DNA from: Caldilinea sp. CFX5
GTDB taxonomy: Bacteria; Chloroflexota; Anaerolineae; Caldilineales; Caldilineaceae
Reading direction: 5' to 3'
Assembly: GCA_021405325.1 (NCBI GenBank)
Contig: QWII01000012.1
Coordinates: 62,001-126,000 of the forward strand
DNA length: 64,000 nt
Shown here: positions 27,253-36,065 of the stretch, piece by piece
How positions within the stretch are numbered: the first letter of the stretch is position 1
How the letters are laid out: each line of letters starts with the position of its first letter
The notes under the pieces: model-generated
What the model saw: only the letters and a program-made list of their open reading frames with translations
Told to the model about the DNA's origin: nothing
Databases searched by the model: none
Program-made: the position numbers and the translations under genes

Positions 27253-29553
27253 TTACACCGATTGAGTATTTGTTTTCCGCACCTCACACAACAATGCTTT
27301 ATAGACCGGAAACCCGGAAATGGGATCCCGGTTCTCAAAATCGGTCAGCGCATTGGCATTCGCCCGTCGCCATTCGATCGGGCCAAGCGGCCCACCGCCG
27401 CCCATGTTGACCTCGACCGCACCGGCGACAATATCCGGCGTAACCCGTGCGTAGAAAATAGCCTCGGCGCGGGGCGAGGCGACAATCACCTCGTCGCCAT
27501 CGTTGATGCCGCGGGCGGCGGCGTCTTGCGGGTGGAGATGGACGAGCGGACGGGGCAATTTGTTCAGCAAGCTGGGTATGTTGTGATGTTGCGAGCGGAA
27601 ATCAAAGTTGGTACGCGCCCCCGAATTGAAGACCAGCGGATACTTCGCTGCAACTTCCGGGCTGGCTAATGGACCTTCCACCGGTTCGGTGTAGACCGGC
27701 AGCGCATCATAGCCATAGCTGCGCAGCCATTCAGAGGTGAGTTCAAATTTGCCGGTGGGCGTGTTAAAACCGGGGTGTCCATCGGGGCGCAGTGCGCCGG
27801 TGGCATATTTGCGATACTCCATCGGCGGATCGGGGTAGTGGACGCCTGCGGGATGGGCCATTAACTCGTCGAGGCAAACGCCGGTATCCTTGAGGGCATA
27901 TTCGACCATCGCCCGTTCGGTCTGCGGCCAGTGGTCGCCATAGCCCAAGTGTTTTGCCAACTCAGCAAAGATGAGATAGTCGTTGCGTGCTTCGCCCAGT
28001 GGCTCGATCACCCGCTGCCGGTGCTGCACATAGCTGCCGCTAATGCCATAGGATTCAATCTCAAAAGCGGTCGCCGCGGGCAAGACGAGATCAGCATACT
28101 GGGAATCGACTGTGGGGAAGCGGTTGATCACCACCAGGAAATCCAACGCGGCCAGCGCCCGTCGCCAGAGAGCGGGGTTGGGCCAAGCGGTGGTGAGCGA
28201 GGTGCCGCTGACAATCATGGCGCGCAGCGGATAGGGCTTACCTTCGAGAATCGCCTTGGGGAAGAGGGCGGCGTGACCTTCTTTGCGCACTTCGTAGTAG
28301 ATTGGATATTCCGCGGCGCCAATTGGCGGGCGGGCGCCTTTGGGCGGTTCAGTCAGCAGACGGTTGAGCTTTAAGCGATTGGGCATCTGGAAGACCTTGC
28401 CCCCCGGCACATCGAGATGACCGGCCAGCGCTTGCAGCGAAATCATGGCGCGAATTGCCTGCACGCCGCTATTGGAATATTCCAAGCCCGTGTAACTGAG
28501 AATCGAACAGCCCCGCGCTCGCGCCATTGCCCGTGCTAGTTCGCCTACCTGTTCCGTCGGCACGCCGGTGATCAGTGCCACCCGTTCCGGTGTAAATTGC
28601 TGGACGTACTCTTTCAACTCAGCAAAACCATGCGTCCAGTTGTGAACAAAATCATGGTCATACAAATCCTCAGCGATCAAAACATGAATCGCACCTAGCG
28701 CCAGCGCGCCATCCGTCCCCGGGCGCACGCCAAACCACTCACAGCGCAGGGCTTGGGCCGTCTCGCTGCGTCGGTGGTCGATGACAATAATGCGGGCGCC
28801 CCGTTGTTGGGCCTGGCGCAAGCGCCCCAGATTGAGCGGCGACGAATCGGTGGCCGGATTTTCGCCCCAGACGAGGATCAGGTCGGCGTCGTCCATCTCC
28901 TCTGCCATGTTCATCATATATTCGCCAAAACAGGCGCGTGGGGCGATCATGCCGTAAGAAACATAGCAGAGCGCGCCGACACCCGTGGTGTTGGGCGAGC
29001 CGAAGGGGAAGAGTACTGCGTTGGCCGATGATTCGGCGGTGCCGGCCGGAGCAAACATCTCATTCAAGCCATACTCAAAGTTGCCGCGCCCCGTGTAAAT
29101 ACCCACGGCTTCGGGACCATATTCCGCCGCCACCCGCCGCAGATTCTCGACAATCAGCGCATAAGCTTCATCCCAGGTGATGCGTTCAAAGCGTCCTTCA
29201 CCCCGTTCGCCTACGCGCCGTTGGGGATAGAGCAGGCGATCAGGCGAATAGACCACTTCGGCGGTCTTCATGCCCCGTGTACAGAGGACGCTATGAGGAT
29301 GGTTCTTGATCGATGCGATGCGTTGAATCCGGTCGTCCACCAGATGAATTTCAGCGCCGCACCCCTCCGGGCAGACGCCACACATGCTGAGGACGGAACT
29401 GGTTTGGGTAGTTGGTTTCGGGTCAAATGCTGGGGTGGTCGGAACGTTGAGCGAGGTAAGCGCACGCGGGTCTGGTAAAGGCATGATGACTGGGCTACCA
29501 TTGGGTGGTTGGTTAAGGCGCGCCGGTTTTCTTGTTTTGGTAATGGTCGTCAT
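27253..29553 (-). CDS. Molybdopterin oxidoreductase (DMSO reductase/formate dehydrogenase superfamily)
   Basis: From ATG 29553 the protein has 766 residues; alternatives are TTG 29622 and ATG 29484. An Fe4S4 domain opens with MCGVCPEGCGAEIH and a fourth Cys in VLCTRG, followed by the Mo-bisMGD domains (PDRLLYPQRRVGERGEG, WDEAYALI, LVWGENPATDSSP, GTSLTTAWPNP) and a C-terminal cofactor-cap domain (NSGARTNFDFRSQHHN). A Cys in GVGALCYVSYG is the likely Mo ligand, by position. No Tat signal is present, so it is cytoplasmic. No electron-transfer or membrane-anchor subunit lies nearby. The substrate cannot be assigned. Confidence 0.85.
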   Translation of the reverse strand: MTTITKTRKPARLNQPPNGSPVIMPLPDPRALTSLNVPTTPAFDPKPTTQTSSVLSMCGVCPEGCGAEIHLVDDRIQRIASIKNHPHSVLCTRGMKTAEVVYSPDRLLYPQRRVGERGEGRFERITWDEAYALIVENLRRVAAEYGPEAVGIYTGRGNFEYGLNEMFAPAGTAESSANAVLFPFGSPNTTGVGALCYVSYGMIAPRACFGEYMMNMAEEMDDADLILVWGENPATDSSPLNLGRLRQAQQRGARIIVIDHRRSETAQALRCEWFGVRPGTDGALALGAIHVLIAEDLYDHDFVHNWTHGFAELKEYVQQFTPERVALITGVPTEQVGELARAMARARGCSILSYTGLEYSNSGVQAIRAMISLQALAGHLDVPGGKVFQMPNRLKLNRLLTEPPKGARPPIGAAEYPIYYEVRKEGHAALFPKAILEGKPYPLRAMIVSGTSLTTAWPNPALWRRALAALDFLVVINRFPTVDSQYADLVLPAATAFEIESYGISGSYVQHRQRVIEPLGEARNDYLIFAELAKHLGYGDHWPQTERAMVEYALKDTGVCLDELMAHPAGVHYPDPPMEYRKYATGALRPDGHPGFNTPTGKFELTSEWLRSYGYDALPVYTEPVEGPLASPEVAAKYPLVFNSGARTNFDFRSQHHNIPSLLNKLPRPLVHLHPQDAAARGINDGDEVIVASPRAEAIFYARVTPDIVAGAVEVNMGGGGPLGPIEWRRANANALTDFENRDPISGFPVYKALLCEVRKTNTQSV

Positions 29554-29703
29554 AATTGTCTTTATCGCCTTTGTTGCCTGGCTCACCGGCGCTAGGTGCG
29601 CACGACTAGCAAGCAGATCCAACGTCTGTGCTTGCTGCTCATACCTGCGGCCGCTGAGTATGGGTTGATCATTGAGAAAGGGTTGCCGGCTACTGCAACA
29701 ACA

Positions 29704-29730
29704 GCACCTGCTCAGTTTTAGGACAGGTGC
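29704..29730 (-). terminator. Short hairpin after the pRiA4b-type gene
   Basis: GCACCTG at 29704 and CAGGTGC ending at 29730 form a 7-bp stem with a 13-base loop. It is followed on the minus strand by TGTTGTTG. It lies just beyond the stop of the 29754-30539 gene and could terminate it. Confidence 0.4.
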
Positions 29731-29753
29731 TTACAAGAAAGCGGTTACGATTT

Positions 29754-30539
29754 CTATTTTTCGTCTTCGTCATCCTCCCACTCATCGTCTTCTTCCCAGT
29801 CCGGGTACTGTTGCGGCGCGGTGCCGACACTTTCGACAATCCGGGGATACTCGGCCTCCGGGTCGCCATTTTCGTTGATGGCATGAAGTTTGACATTGAA
29901 GCGCCATTCGTCGCCATAATCAAAGAGATAGAGGAAGTTCTGCCCTTTGCGCAGGTTGAGGGAGGCCAGGGTGGTTGTGCGTACATCACCAGCGGCCTCT
30001 TCGTCCTCGTACTCATCATCATCGTCATCAGCAGCAAAGGGGCTACCCATCTGGAGCATCTGATTCAGTTGCTCATCCGACATGCCGCTAACGGTGTTTT
30101 CGATGTTGCCCAGCAACATCTGCACCATCGTCGGCGGCAGCCCCATTTGCTCGCTCATCACTTTCATCACCAGTTCCCGCGCCTCGGGATCACTTTTGAG
30201 CATCTGCAAGACATTGCGCATTTGGTCCGGCGTCAGGGGTTGGCGGGCAGAATCGGTGAGTAGATCACCGTACTCGTTGAGGAACGCTTCGTCTTCTTCA
30301 TCATCTTCACTCAGTGGCCCATCACCCCACGGATCGGCATCCTCCGGCAAGGTGTACTCACTGCTTTCATCCCAGGCTTTCCCGCTCATGAAGAACGAGT
30401 AGAGATGATCGGCGTTAAAATTGTAGGCATCTTGAATGGCATAGTGCAACCATTCCAAGGTTGCGTCTGCCGGCAACTCGACTTTGCGCGAAACGCCCTT
30501 GTGTTGCGGTAAGGTGACGTGAAATGTGTAGGTGCGCAT
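29754..30539 (-). CDS. Plasmid pRiA4b ORF-3-like protein with acidic helical insert
   Basis: This 261-residue protein begins MRTYTFHVTLPQHKGVSRKVEL behind AAGGAGGAG, so the longer frame to 30752 is rejected. The first 75 residues and the late segment LASLNLRKGQNFLYLFDYGDEWRF form the two halves of the pRiA4b ORF-3/IS1096 passenger fold. Between them (about 75-180) lies a helical segment with acidic runs at each side (EDDEEDE, DDDDDEYEDEE). The C-terminus is again acidic (WEEDDEWEDDEDEK). The gene stands alone. No molecular role is established for the family. Confidence 0.8.
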   Translation of the reverse strand: MRTYTFHVTLPQHKGVSRKVELPADATLEWLHYAIQDAYNFNADHLYSFFMSGKAWDESSEYTLPEDADPWGDGPLSEDDEEDEAFLNEYGDLLTDSARQPLTPDQMRNVLQMLKSDPEARELVMKVMSEQMGLPPTMVQMLLGNIENTVSGMSDEQLNQMLQMGSPFAADDDDDEYEDEEAAGDVRTTTLASLNLRKGQNFLYLFDYGDEWRFNVKLHAINENGDPEAEYPRIVESVGTAPQQYPDWEEDDEWEDDEDEK

Positions 30540-30556
30540 GATCTCCTCCTTGTAGC

Positions 30557-30580
30557 GTGACAAGGTGACAAGGTGACAGG
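30557..30580. repeat. 8-bp tandem repeat
   Basis: The unit GTGACAAG occurs three times head to tail, the last copy ending GG. It sits just upstream of the ribosome-binding site of the minus-strand gene starting at 30539, within its leader or promoter. Confidence 0.7.
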
Positions 30581-30782
30581 GCGGCAAAGGGAGGGGCTTC
30601 CTTCTCCTTGCTGCCACTTCTTGTAACCGATAGTCAAACGCGATCGTGTTGACCGCTCTTTTCAACTTCTTTGGCAAGCATACCACAACTGCGGCAAAAG
30701 GCTTGATTTGCCAATTTGCTGTACGCAGTTTGCCCCTGCGCCCGTTTCCCACATATAATCGTAGCAGCCACCTGATGGGAAA

Positions 30783-30894
30783 ATAACAGGGATTTCACCG
30801 ATTCCGCAGATTCACAAATAGAAATATCGGTGAAATCGGTGAAATCCTTGTTGCATTTTCATCGTTTGTGGTGTCGCCAAGACATGTGGCCTGT
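30783..30894. repeat. Dispersed intergenic repeat, copy A
   Basis: About 110 bases running from a GGGATTTCACCGATT start through AATAGAAA and GTGAAATC, then TTTTCATC and TTTGTGG, to CATGTGGCCTGT match a second copy at 56158-56378 in the same order and orientation. The first half is itself weakly palindromic (GATTTCACCGATT against ATCGGTGAAATC). Confidence 0.75.
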
Positions 30895-30902
30895 TTACAA
30901 AT

Positions 30903-31036
30903 AGTCCGAAGTCCAAAGTCCAGAGTCCGAAGTCCAGAGTCCGAAGTCTGGAGCCGCCTATGCAGGCAACAGTCAAGCCAGAGTCGGGGAAACAGATTTC
31001 TCGACTCTGGACTAACCGACTCTGGACTAACCGACT
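30903..31036. repeat. Word-built repeat with inverted copies
   Basis: Words of 8-12 bases (GTCCGAA, GTCCAGA) are repeated four or five times on the left. They appear as complements on the right (CGACTCTGGACTAAC, twice). It lies between divergent genes in a 517-base gap that holds no gene; the sugar-isomerase gene starts 20 bases later. Confidence 0.75.
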
Positions 31037-31056
31037 ATAGAAAGGGTTTATTTCTC

Positions 31057-32073
31057 ATGAGTATGCAATCCGCCGGTGCGCGCTTGCCCATCGGCCTCTG
31101 CATCTTTGGCATTGCTTATAGCGCCGGCTATACCGGCAACTGGGCCAAACGTACCGACGGCAAGCCGATTGGCCCCAATGATTTTATTGACCTGGCGGTG
31201 CGCCTGGGGCTGAGTTCGATTGAAGCGCCGCCCGAATATTTTTCTCCCGGCGCACAGAAGGCTGATCTCGTCGCTTTTCGGCAGCGGGCGCAGGCGCATG
31301 GCCTCTTCCTTGTCGTAGATGGCCCCAAAATCGACCCGGCCGCCTTCCGCCCCTGTCTGGAACAGGCAGCCTGGCTGGGGGCGAAGGTGGTGCGCTGCGT
31401 CCTTAGCGGCATTCTCTGTGGCGACCGGCGACCGCTGGGGGGCTATGATGGCTGGCAGCGCCACCTGGCCCAGATGGTGCAACATTTGAAGGCCATTGCA
31501 CCGATGGCCGAAGACCTGGGCTTAAAGATCGGCATTGAGAACCACCAGGACGCTACCTCCGCCGACCTGATTCGGGTTTGCGAAGAAGTGGGCTACCCCA
31601 ACGTCGGCATCACCCTGGACACCGGCAACCCGCTGGCTGTGGGCGAAGACCCGGTGATCTTTGCCGAACGGATTTTGCCCTATCTGGTGCATGTCCATCT
31701 GAAGGATTATCGCATGACTGCCACCCCCTCCGGCTATCGACTTTTCCACTGCCCGATTGGCGCGGGCGTCGTCGATTTTGCCGCGCTCTTTCGCCTCTTC
31801 CGCACCAAACCAGAGGTGGCAACGCATATTGAAATGGCGGCGCTGGGTGAACGGCATATTCGGCTGCTGGAAGAGGAATACTGGACTGGTCTGGGCGACC
31901 GGCCGATCAGTGAAGTGTTGCCGGTGCTGCGGTTGATGCGCACGGCGGAGGTCGATATCGAATGGCGCACGCCGTGGGAAACGGGTGATGAAGCGATCTT
32001 GCCGACTTGGGAGATGCAGCGGTTGGAGGAGAGCGTGGCGCGCATGAGGGATGTGTTAGCTGGTTTGAACTAA
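31057..32073 (+). CDS. Sugar phosphate isomerase/epimerase, TIM-barrel family
   Basis: This 338-residue protein begins MSMQSAGARLPIGLCIFGIAY; an upstream extension through the word repeats is rejected. The AP-endonuclease-2-type barrel is indicated by GLKIGIENHQD, GITLDTGNPLAVGEDP and HVHLKDYRM, which carry the Glu, Asp and His metal ligands of xylose-isomerase-like enzymes. It probably forms a unit with the Gfo/Idh gene 100 bases downstream, a pairing common in polyol or inositol-type catabolism. Between them is a small hairpin with a T-run. Confidence 0.85.
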   Translation: MSMQSAGARLPIGLCIFGIAYSAGYTGNWAKRTDGKPIGPNDFIDLAVRLGLSSIEAPPEYFSPGAQKADLVAFRQRAQAHGLFLVVDGPKIDPAAFRPCLEQAAWLGAKVVRCVLSGILCGDRRPLGGYDGWQRHLAQMVQHLKAIAPMAEDLGLKIGIENHQDATSADLIRVCEEVGYPNVGITLDTGNPLAVGEDPVIFAERILPYLVHVHLKDYRMTATPSGYRLFHCPIGAGVVDFAALFRLFRTKPEVATHIEMAALGERHIRLLEEEYWTGLGDRPISEVLPVLRLMRTAEVDIEWRTPWETGDEAILPTWEMQRLEESVARMRDVLAGLN

Positions 32074-32116
32074 CCTTCTTCTGCGGCGCAAGGGGCGCAG
32101 AGCGCCCAGTCCGGCA

Positions 32117-32145
32117 TTCCACGCCGAGCGTGGAACGAGCAATTT
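32117..32145 (+). terminator. Hairpin with T-run between two sugar genes
   Basis: ATTCCACGC and GCGTGGAAC form a compact GC-rich stem around CGA, and AATTTTTATC follows a few bases later. It could reduce read-through from the isomerase gene into the following Gfo/Idh gene. Confidence 0.5.
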
Positions 32146-32172
32146 TTATCATGAATATGAAAGAATAAGGAA

Positions 32173-33273
32173 ATGACAAAGGATGCAGTTCGGGTCGGTC
32201 TCATCGGTGTGGGTGGGATCTGTGGCATGGTGCATTATCCGGGGTTGAGCCGGATCGGCGACGTGGAGATTGCCGGTATTTGTGAGCCGGAAGATGCGTT
32301 GCGCAAGCAGCGCCAGGAAGAGTGGGGCGTGGCGCTGGCCTACCCTGATAGCGAGACCTTTTTTCATGAGGTGAAGCCCGATGCGGTGGTGATTGCGACG
32401 CCCAACAAGTTTCACCGTGAATTGATTTTGGAAGCGTTTGCCAACGGCTGTCATGTTCTCTGTGAAAAGCCGCTGGGTATGGACTACGCCGAGACCGTGC
32501 AGCTTTACCAAGCCGCCAAAACCGCCGGTGTGCGCGCCATGATGGCCTTTACCTACCGCTTTGTGCCGGGGATGAACTACATTCGTCACCTGGTGCGCAG
32601 TGGGGAACTGGGCGAGATTCGCCACGCCCGCTTCCAACGGTTGCAGGATTGGGGCGAATTTGCCATCGGCTGGCGGCAATACAAGGCGATGGCCGGTTCC
32701 GGTGAACTGGGCGACATGGGCATCCATCGCATCGACTTTGCGCAGGATCTGTTGGGGCCGATCACGTCCGTTTGCGCGGCGACCAAGCAACTGGCTGCCC
32801 GCGACCGCACGCGCGACGGTCAACCCGTGCTGCCGCAAGATGTGGAAGATTGGGTGGCGTGGATTGCCGAATTTGAAGGCGGTACGACCGGCGTCTTTGA
32901 AATGGGCAAATTGACCAAAGGCTACAGCCCGCAAGGCGATCACGATCTGGCCGAACTCAACGGCACAAAAGCGTCGGCGGCCTACCGACTACATACGCCC
33001 CATGAAATTCTCTTTGGCGAACGGGGCAAACCTTACCGCGCCATCCCCGTCCCGCCTGAATTCCTAACTCGCCCCGGCTCTCCGCGTGACCCCAACGACG
33101 GCGACCCGGTGCGCACCTTCCGCTATGACCAGGCGTGGGAGTTTGTCAGCGCTATCCGCGAAGGTCGCGACCCCGTTCCCTCCTTCTACGAAGGGATGCG
33201 CGCCCAAGCCGTCGCCGATTCCATCCTGTTGGCAGCCCGTGAACGGCGCTGGGTCGATGTGCCGATGGCGTAA
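32173..33273 (+). CDS. Gfo/Idh/MocA-family oxidoreductase
   Basis: This 366-residue protein begins MTKDAVRVGLIGVGGICGMVHY, with the Rossmann glycine motif. It then has HVLCEKPLGMDYAE with the catalytic EKP Lys near residue 100, and a substrate domain with GELGDMGIHRIDFAQDLLG, where the His is the likely catalytic base. It differs clearly from the tandem pair at 25-27 kb, so it is a separate subfamily. AATAAGGAA precedes the ATG. Context with the isomerase suggests a two-step sugar or polyol conversion. Confidence 0.9.
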   Translation: MTKDAVRVGLIGVGGICGMVHYPGLSRIGDVEIAGICEPEDALRKQRQEEWGVALAYPDSETFFHEVKPDAVVIATPNKFHRELILEAFANGCHVLCEKPLGMDYAETVQLYQAAKTAGVRAMMAFTYRFVPGMNYIRHLVRSGELGEIRHARFQRLQDWGEFAIGWRQYKAMAGSGELGDMGIHRIDFAQDLLGPITSVCAATKQLAARDRTRDGQPVLPQDVEDWVAWIAEFEGGTTGVFEMGKLTKGYSPQGDHDLAELNGTKASAAYRLHTPHEILFGERGKPYRAIPVPPEFLTRPGSPRDPNDGDPVRTFRYDQAWEFVSAIREGRDPVPSFYEGMRAQAVADSILLAARERRWVDVPMA

Positions 33274-33386
33274 ATGGTGGTGAAGGCGTATCGACAATAG
33301 GAATTTCTTCGAGGATCGTCGATGCCATTTCCACACCCATCGCCATCAACCTAAGATGCTCCGATAAACGTAGTGATCTTGTCTGT

Positions 33387-33437
33387 CACCCTGAAAGGGT
33401 CTCAAGGGTATTGTAGCCGCGAGACCTTTTCAGGGTG
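33387..33437. repeat. Hairpin with CACCCTGAAAGGGTCTC arms plus third copy
   Basis: The 17-base arms 33387-33403 and 33421-33437 are complementary with one mismatch. A third, direct copy of the right arm (GATCCTTTCAGGGTGG) follows at about 33471-33486. It lies in a 374-base gap with no gene. Confidence 0.8.
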
Positions 33438-33504
33438 ATAGGCGAGTCTTCGCAGTATAATACCCCAGAGATCCTTTCAGGGTGGCGGTACGGAAACTTA
33501 CGAT

Positions 33505-33562
33505 AGAGCGGGTATCTGGGAAGTAGCGCCAATCGTAGCGCTCCTCTCTAGACACCCGCTCT
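33505..33562. repeat. Second hairpin in the same gap
   Basis: AGAGCGGGTATCT at 33505 pairs with AGACACCCGCTCT ending at 33562 with one mismatch, and an inner GTAGCGCC/GTAGCGCT pair sits near the loop. It is followed by GTTTTAT, so it could terminate transcription arriving from the Gfo/Idh gene before the MATE gene. Confidence 0.75.
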
Positions 33563-33647
33563 GTTTTATGGCAGGATAGCGCTTCGGCAACGAGTAAACG
33601 GTACACGCAACACGTACCACGCAACAAAAGGCGAACAACCACACATC

Positions 33648-35009
33648 ATGGAAATCCAAGCCACACTCCGCGGCAGCACCGGCCTAACCCGCCAGGTCAT
33701 CTGGTTAGCCAGTCCATTAGTCCTACAAAATCTATCGCACACTTTGTTGGGGGTCATCGATACTTACTTCGTCTCCCGCCTCAGTACCGATGCCCTGGCC
33801 GCCGTGGGGCTGGCGAGTATGATCTTTATGGCGATCTTTATGTTCTTTCGGGGGACGGCCAATAGCACCGTCGTTTTTGTCGGGCGGGCCTATGGCGAAG
33901 GCGACCCCGCCAAAATTGGCGCAGCAGTTTGGCGGGGTCTCAATATGATCGTATGGTTGTCACTGTTAGTGGCTGTGTTGCCGTGGCTCGCCGGCGTTCT
34001 CATAACGTTGGCCGCGCCGGCGGATGGTTCGGCGGTGCGTGAATTGGGCGCACAGTACCTTCAGATACGCGTCTTTGAATTGCCGCTCATCATGTTTAGC
34101 GCGGTGGTTTGGGGCTTTCTGGTGGGGCGGGGTGATTCGCGGACACCGATGTTGCTGGCCTGGTTGACGGTGCTGGCGAATATTTTCCTGGATTGGCTGC
34201 TGGTCTTGGGGAACTGGGGCGCGCCGGCGCTAGGTGTGGCCGGCGCCGCCTACGCCACGGTGATGGCGAATGGTCTCAATGCGCTCGTCAGCGCGGCAAT
34301 TCTGTGGAATCGCACCAATCGCCAACGCTATGCGACCGGCCAGCCCCGCTTTTTCGCCTGGGCCGAATTGCGGAAGACGTTGCAGGTGGGCCTGCCGCTG
34401 GGCGTTGGCGACTTTATTGAGATTGCCTCGTTTAGCGTCTTCTTTGCCCTCATTGCCCGCTTGGGCACTGATCTGCTGGCGGCGAACCAGATTGCCCTGC
34501 AATATATGAACATCTCCTTCACCCTGGGGATGGCGGTGAACATGGCAACAGCCAGCCTGGTGGCCCAATATTTGGGGGCCAAACGGCCCGACTTTGCCCA
34601 ACAAGTGACTTACCGTGCTTGTCTAGTGGCGATGACCGGCATGGGGTTGATTGGTCTGGGATACTTGGTGGCGCCTGCCGAGTTGATGCGTATCTTCAGC
34701 GATGAAGCGCATGTCATCGCTGCCGGTGTCACCATTCTACAACTGGTGGCCTTCTACCAAATTTTCGACGCCGCCGGCATCGTCCTGGCCGGTGCGCTCA
34801 ATGGCGCCGGCGACACCACCTTTACGATGATCGTGCGCTCCCTGCTCGCCTGGTTCTTCTTTATCCCGCTGGTCTGGTTCTTGATCTTCCCACTGGATAC
34901 CGGCGTTGCCGGCGCCTGGATTGCCGCGCTGGTCTATCTACTCGTCCTGACCACCATCTACATTTTCCGTTTTCGCTCCGGTCGCTGGAAGACGATTCAG
35001 GTAGGGTAG
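33648..35009 (+). CDS. MATE-family efflux transporter
   Basis: This 453-residue membrane protein has twelve predicted helices in two halves. The N-terminal half has LVLQNLSHTLLGVIDTYFVSRL and the second half repeats the pattern with LPLGVGDFIEIASFSVFFALIARLG. This duplicated topology and the sequence GRGDSRTPMLLAW are characteristic of the MATE/DinF superfamily of cation-coupled drug or metabolite exporters. The neighbour on the opposite strand is an aminoglycoside-phosphotransferase-like kinase; joint action in drug resistance is possible but unproven. Confidence 0.9.
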   Translation: MEIQATLRGSTGLTRQVIWLASPLVLQNLSHTLLGVIDTYFVSRLSTDALAAVGLASMIFMAIFMFFRGTANSTVVFVGRAYGEGDPAKIGAAVWRGLNMIVWLSLLVAVLPWLAGVLITLAAPADGSAVRELGAQYLQIRVFELPLIMFSAVVWGFLVGRGDSRTPMLLAWLTVLANIFLDWLLVLGNWGAPALGVAGAAYATVMANGLNALVSAAILWNRTNRQRYATGQPRFFAWAELRKTLQVGLPLGVGDFIEIASFSVFFALIARLGTDLLAANQIALQYMNISFTLGMAVNMATASLVAQYLGAKRPDFAQQVTYRACLVAMTGMGLIGLGYLVAPAELMRIFSDEAHVIAAGVTILQLVAFYQIFDAAGIVLAGALNGAGDTTFTMIVRSLLAWFFFIPLVWFLIFPLDTGVAGAWIAALVYLLVLTTIYIFRFRSGRWKTIQVG

Positions 35010-35015
35010 GTGAAG

Positions 35016-35119
35016 GCAGGAAGACAGGAGACACGAGACAGGAGACAGGAGACAGGAGACACGAGACAGGAGACACGAGATCGTCTCACCTCTTATCTCG
35101 TGTCTCCTGTCTCCTGTCT
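35016..35119. repeat. AGACAGGAGACACG word repeat with inverted arm
   Basis: The words AGACAGG and AGACACG alternate about seven times (35016-35080), followed by the complementary arm 35096-35119 (24 bases, one mismatch with 35057-35080). It lies between convergent genes and overlaps the stop codon of the kinase gene on the minus strand. No spacers are present, so it is not a CRISPR array. Confidence 0.85.
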
Positions 35120-36062
35120 AGACTTCACGCACCAGCGCCCGCATCTGCTCCGCCGTCGCCCGGAGCGTTGCCCAATCTTCCAGGTGGGCATTGTAGGCCA
35201 GGTGGTCGAGGCCGATGTGGAGATAACAGGCCACCAAGCGGGCGGCCTGATTGTGGGGGACATAGCCCACGTCCCGCCAGCGCTGCTCCAAGGCGGTGCG
35301 CAGATAGGGAATGTCGAGATTGGGTGTCCACGGAGCCCAGAACTCAAACCAGGCCAGTTCGTAGAGATGGTCGCCGTAGAGCGAACAGCCCCAGTCGAAG
35401 ACGCCGGCAAGGTGATCGTCGTCCACCAGGACATTGCGGTTGATCAGGTCACAGTGGAGCAGCGACCGGGGAATATCATCCGGCGTCACCTGTTGGAGCA
35501 AGTCGTAGCCCCAGCTAAAGGTGGCATCATCTTCCGGGGAAGTTGCCAACTTCTGGCGCCAGCCAAAGGTGCGGCGATCGGGGCCGTCATAACTGACGGT
35601 GAGTAGATGTTGCGACCAACGGTCAAAGGGCGCTTGCTCGCCCAGCCCCCAGCCGCCCATGCCGCTTGTCCCCGTTACATCAGCCGTGCGCATGGCTTCC
35701 ATTGCCCCAACCACCGCCGGCACCAAGGCGCGCCATTGATTCACATCAACGTTTTCTAGCGGTACGCCGTGGACGCGCGTCGAGATGGCGTAGTAGCCGC
35801 CAAAGGCTTCACCGATGGCCAGCACAGCCGGGATCGGCAAAGCCGCGGTGGCATAGCGATAGGCCAGTTGGTCTTTCTGAAAGTCATCGACATAATTGCC
35901 AAAGCGGATCGCCAGCTCCTGGTCGCCCTGGTGAAAGCCGAAACAGCGTGACCAAGCCCCCTCGCCGATCTGCGCAACGGCGGTGACATCCAGCTTGAGC
36001 GTGTCGGTGAGGAAGGTCTGCGCCTGCCGGCTATCGATCCCTTTGGCGTTTGGGTTGCTCAT
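35118..36062 (-). CDS. Aminoglycoside phosphotransferase-like kinase
   Basis: This 314-residue protein has the APH/choline-kinase fold signature LLHCDLINRNVLVDD, with catalytic Asp205 and Asn210, then the metal-binding Asp223 in GVFDWGCS. The nucleotide-binding N-lobe has IGEGAWSRCFGF and LAIRFG, where Arg replaces the usual Lys, as seen in hygromycin-B kinase-like members. It probably phosphorylates a small hydroxylated molecule. It is the last gene of a three-gene minus-strand cluster, three bases after the aldo/keto reductase. Confidence 0.82.
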   Translation of the reverse strand: MSNPNAKGIDSRQAQTFLTDTLKLDVTAVAQIGEGAWSRCFGFHQGDQELAIRFGNYVDDFQKDQLAYRYATAALPIPAVLAIGEAFGGYYAISTRVHGVPLENVDVNQWRALVPAVVGAMEAMRTADVTGTSGMGGWGLGEQAPFDRWSQHLLTVSYDGPDRRTFGWRQKLATSPEDDATFSWGYDLLQQVTPDDIPRSLLHCDLINRNVLVDDDHLAGVFDWGCSLYGDHLYELAWFEFWAPWTPNLDIPYLRTALEQRWRDVGYVPHNQAARLVACYLHIGLDHLAYNAHLEDWATLRATAEQMRALVREV

Positions 36063-36065
36063 CGG

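Noticed and set aside
35016..35119. CRISPR array
   Set aside because: The repeats are 7-14-base degenerate words without unique spacers, and no cas genes are near. The same holds for 30903-31036 and 49898-49926.
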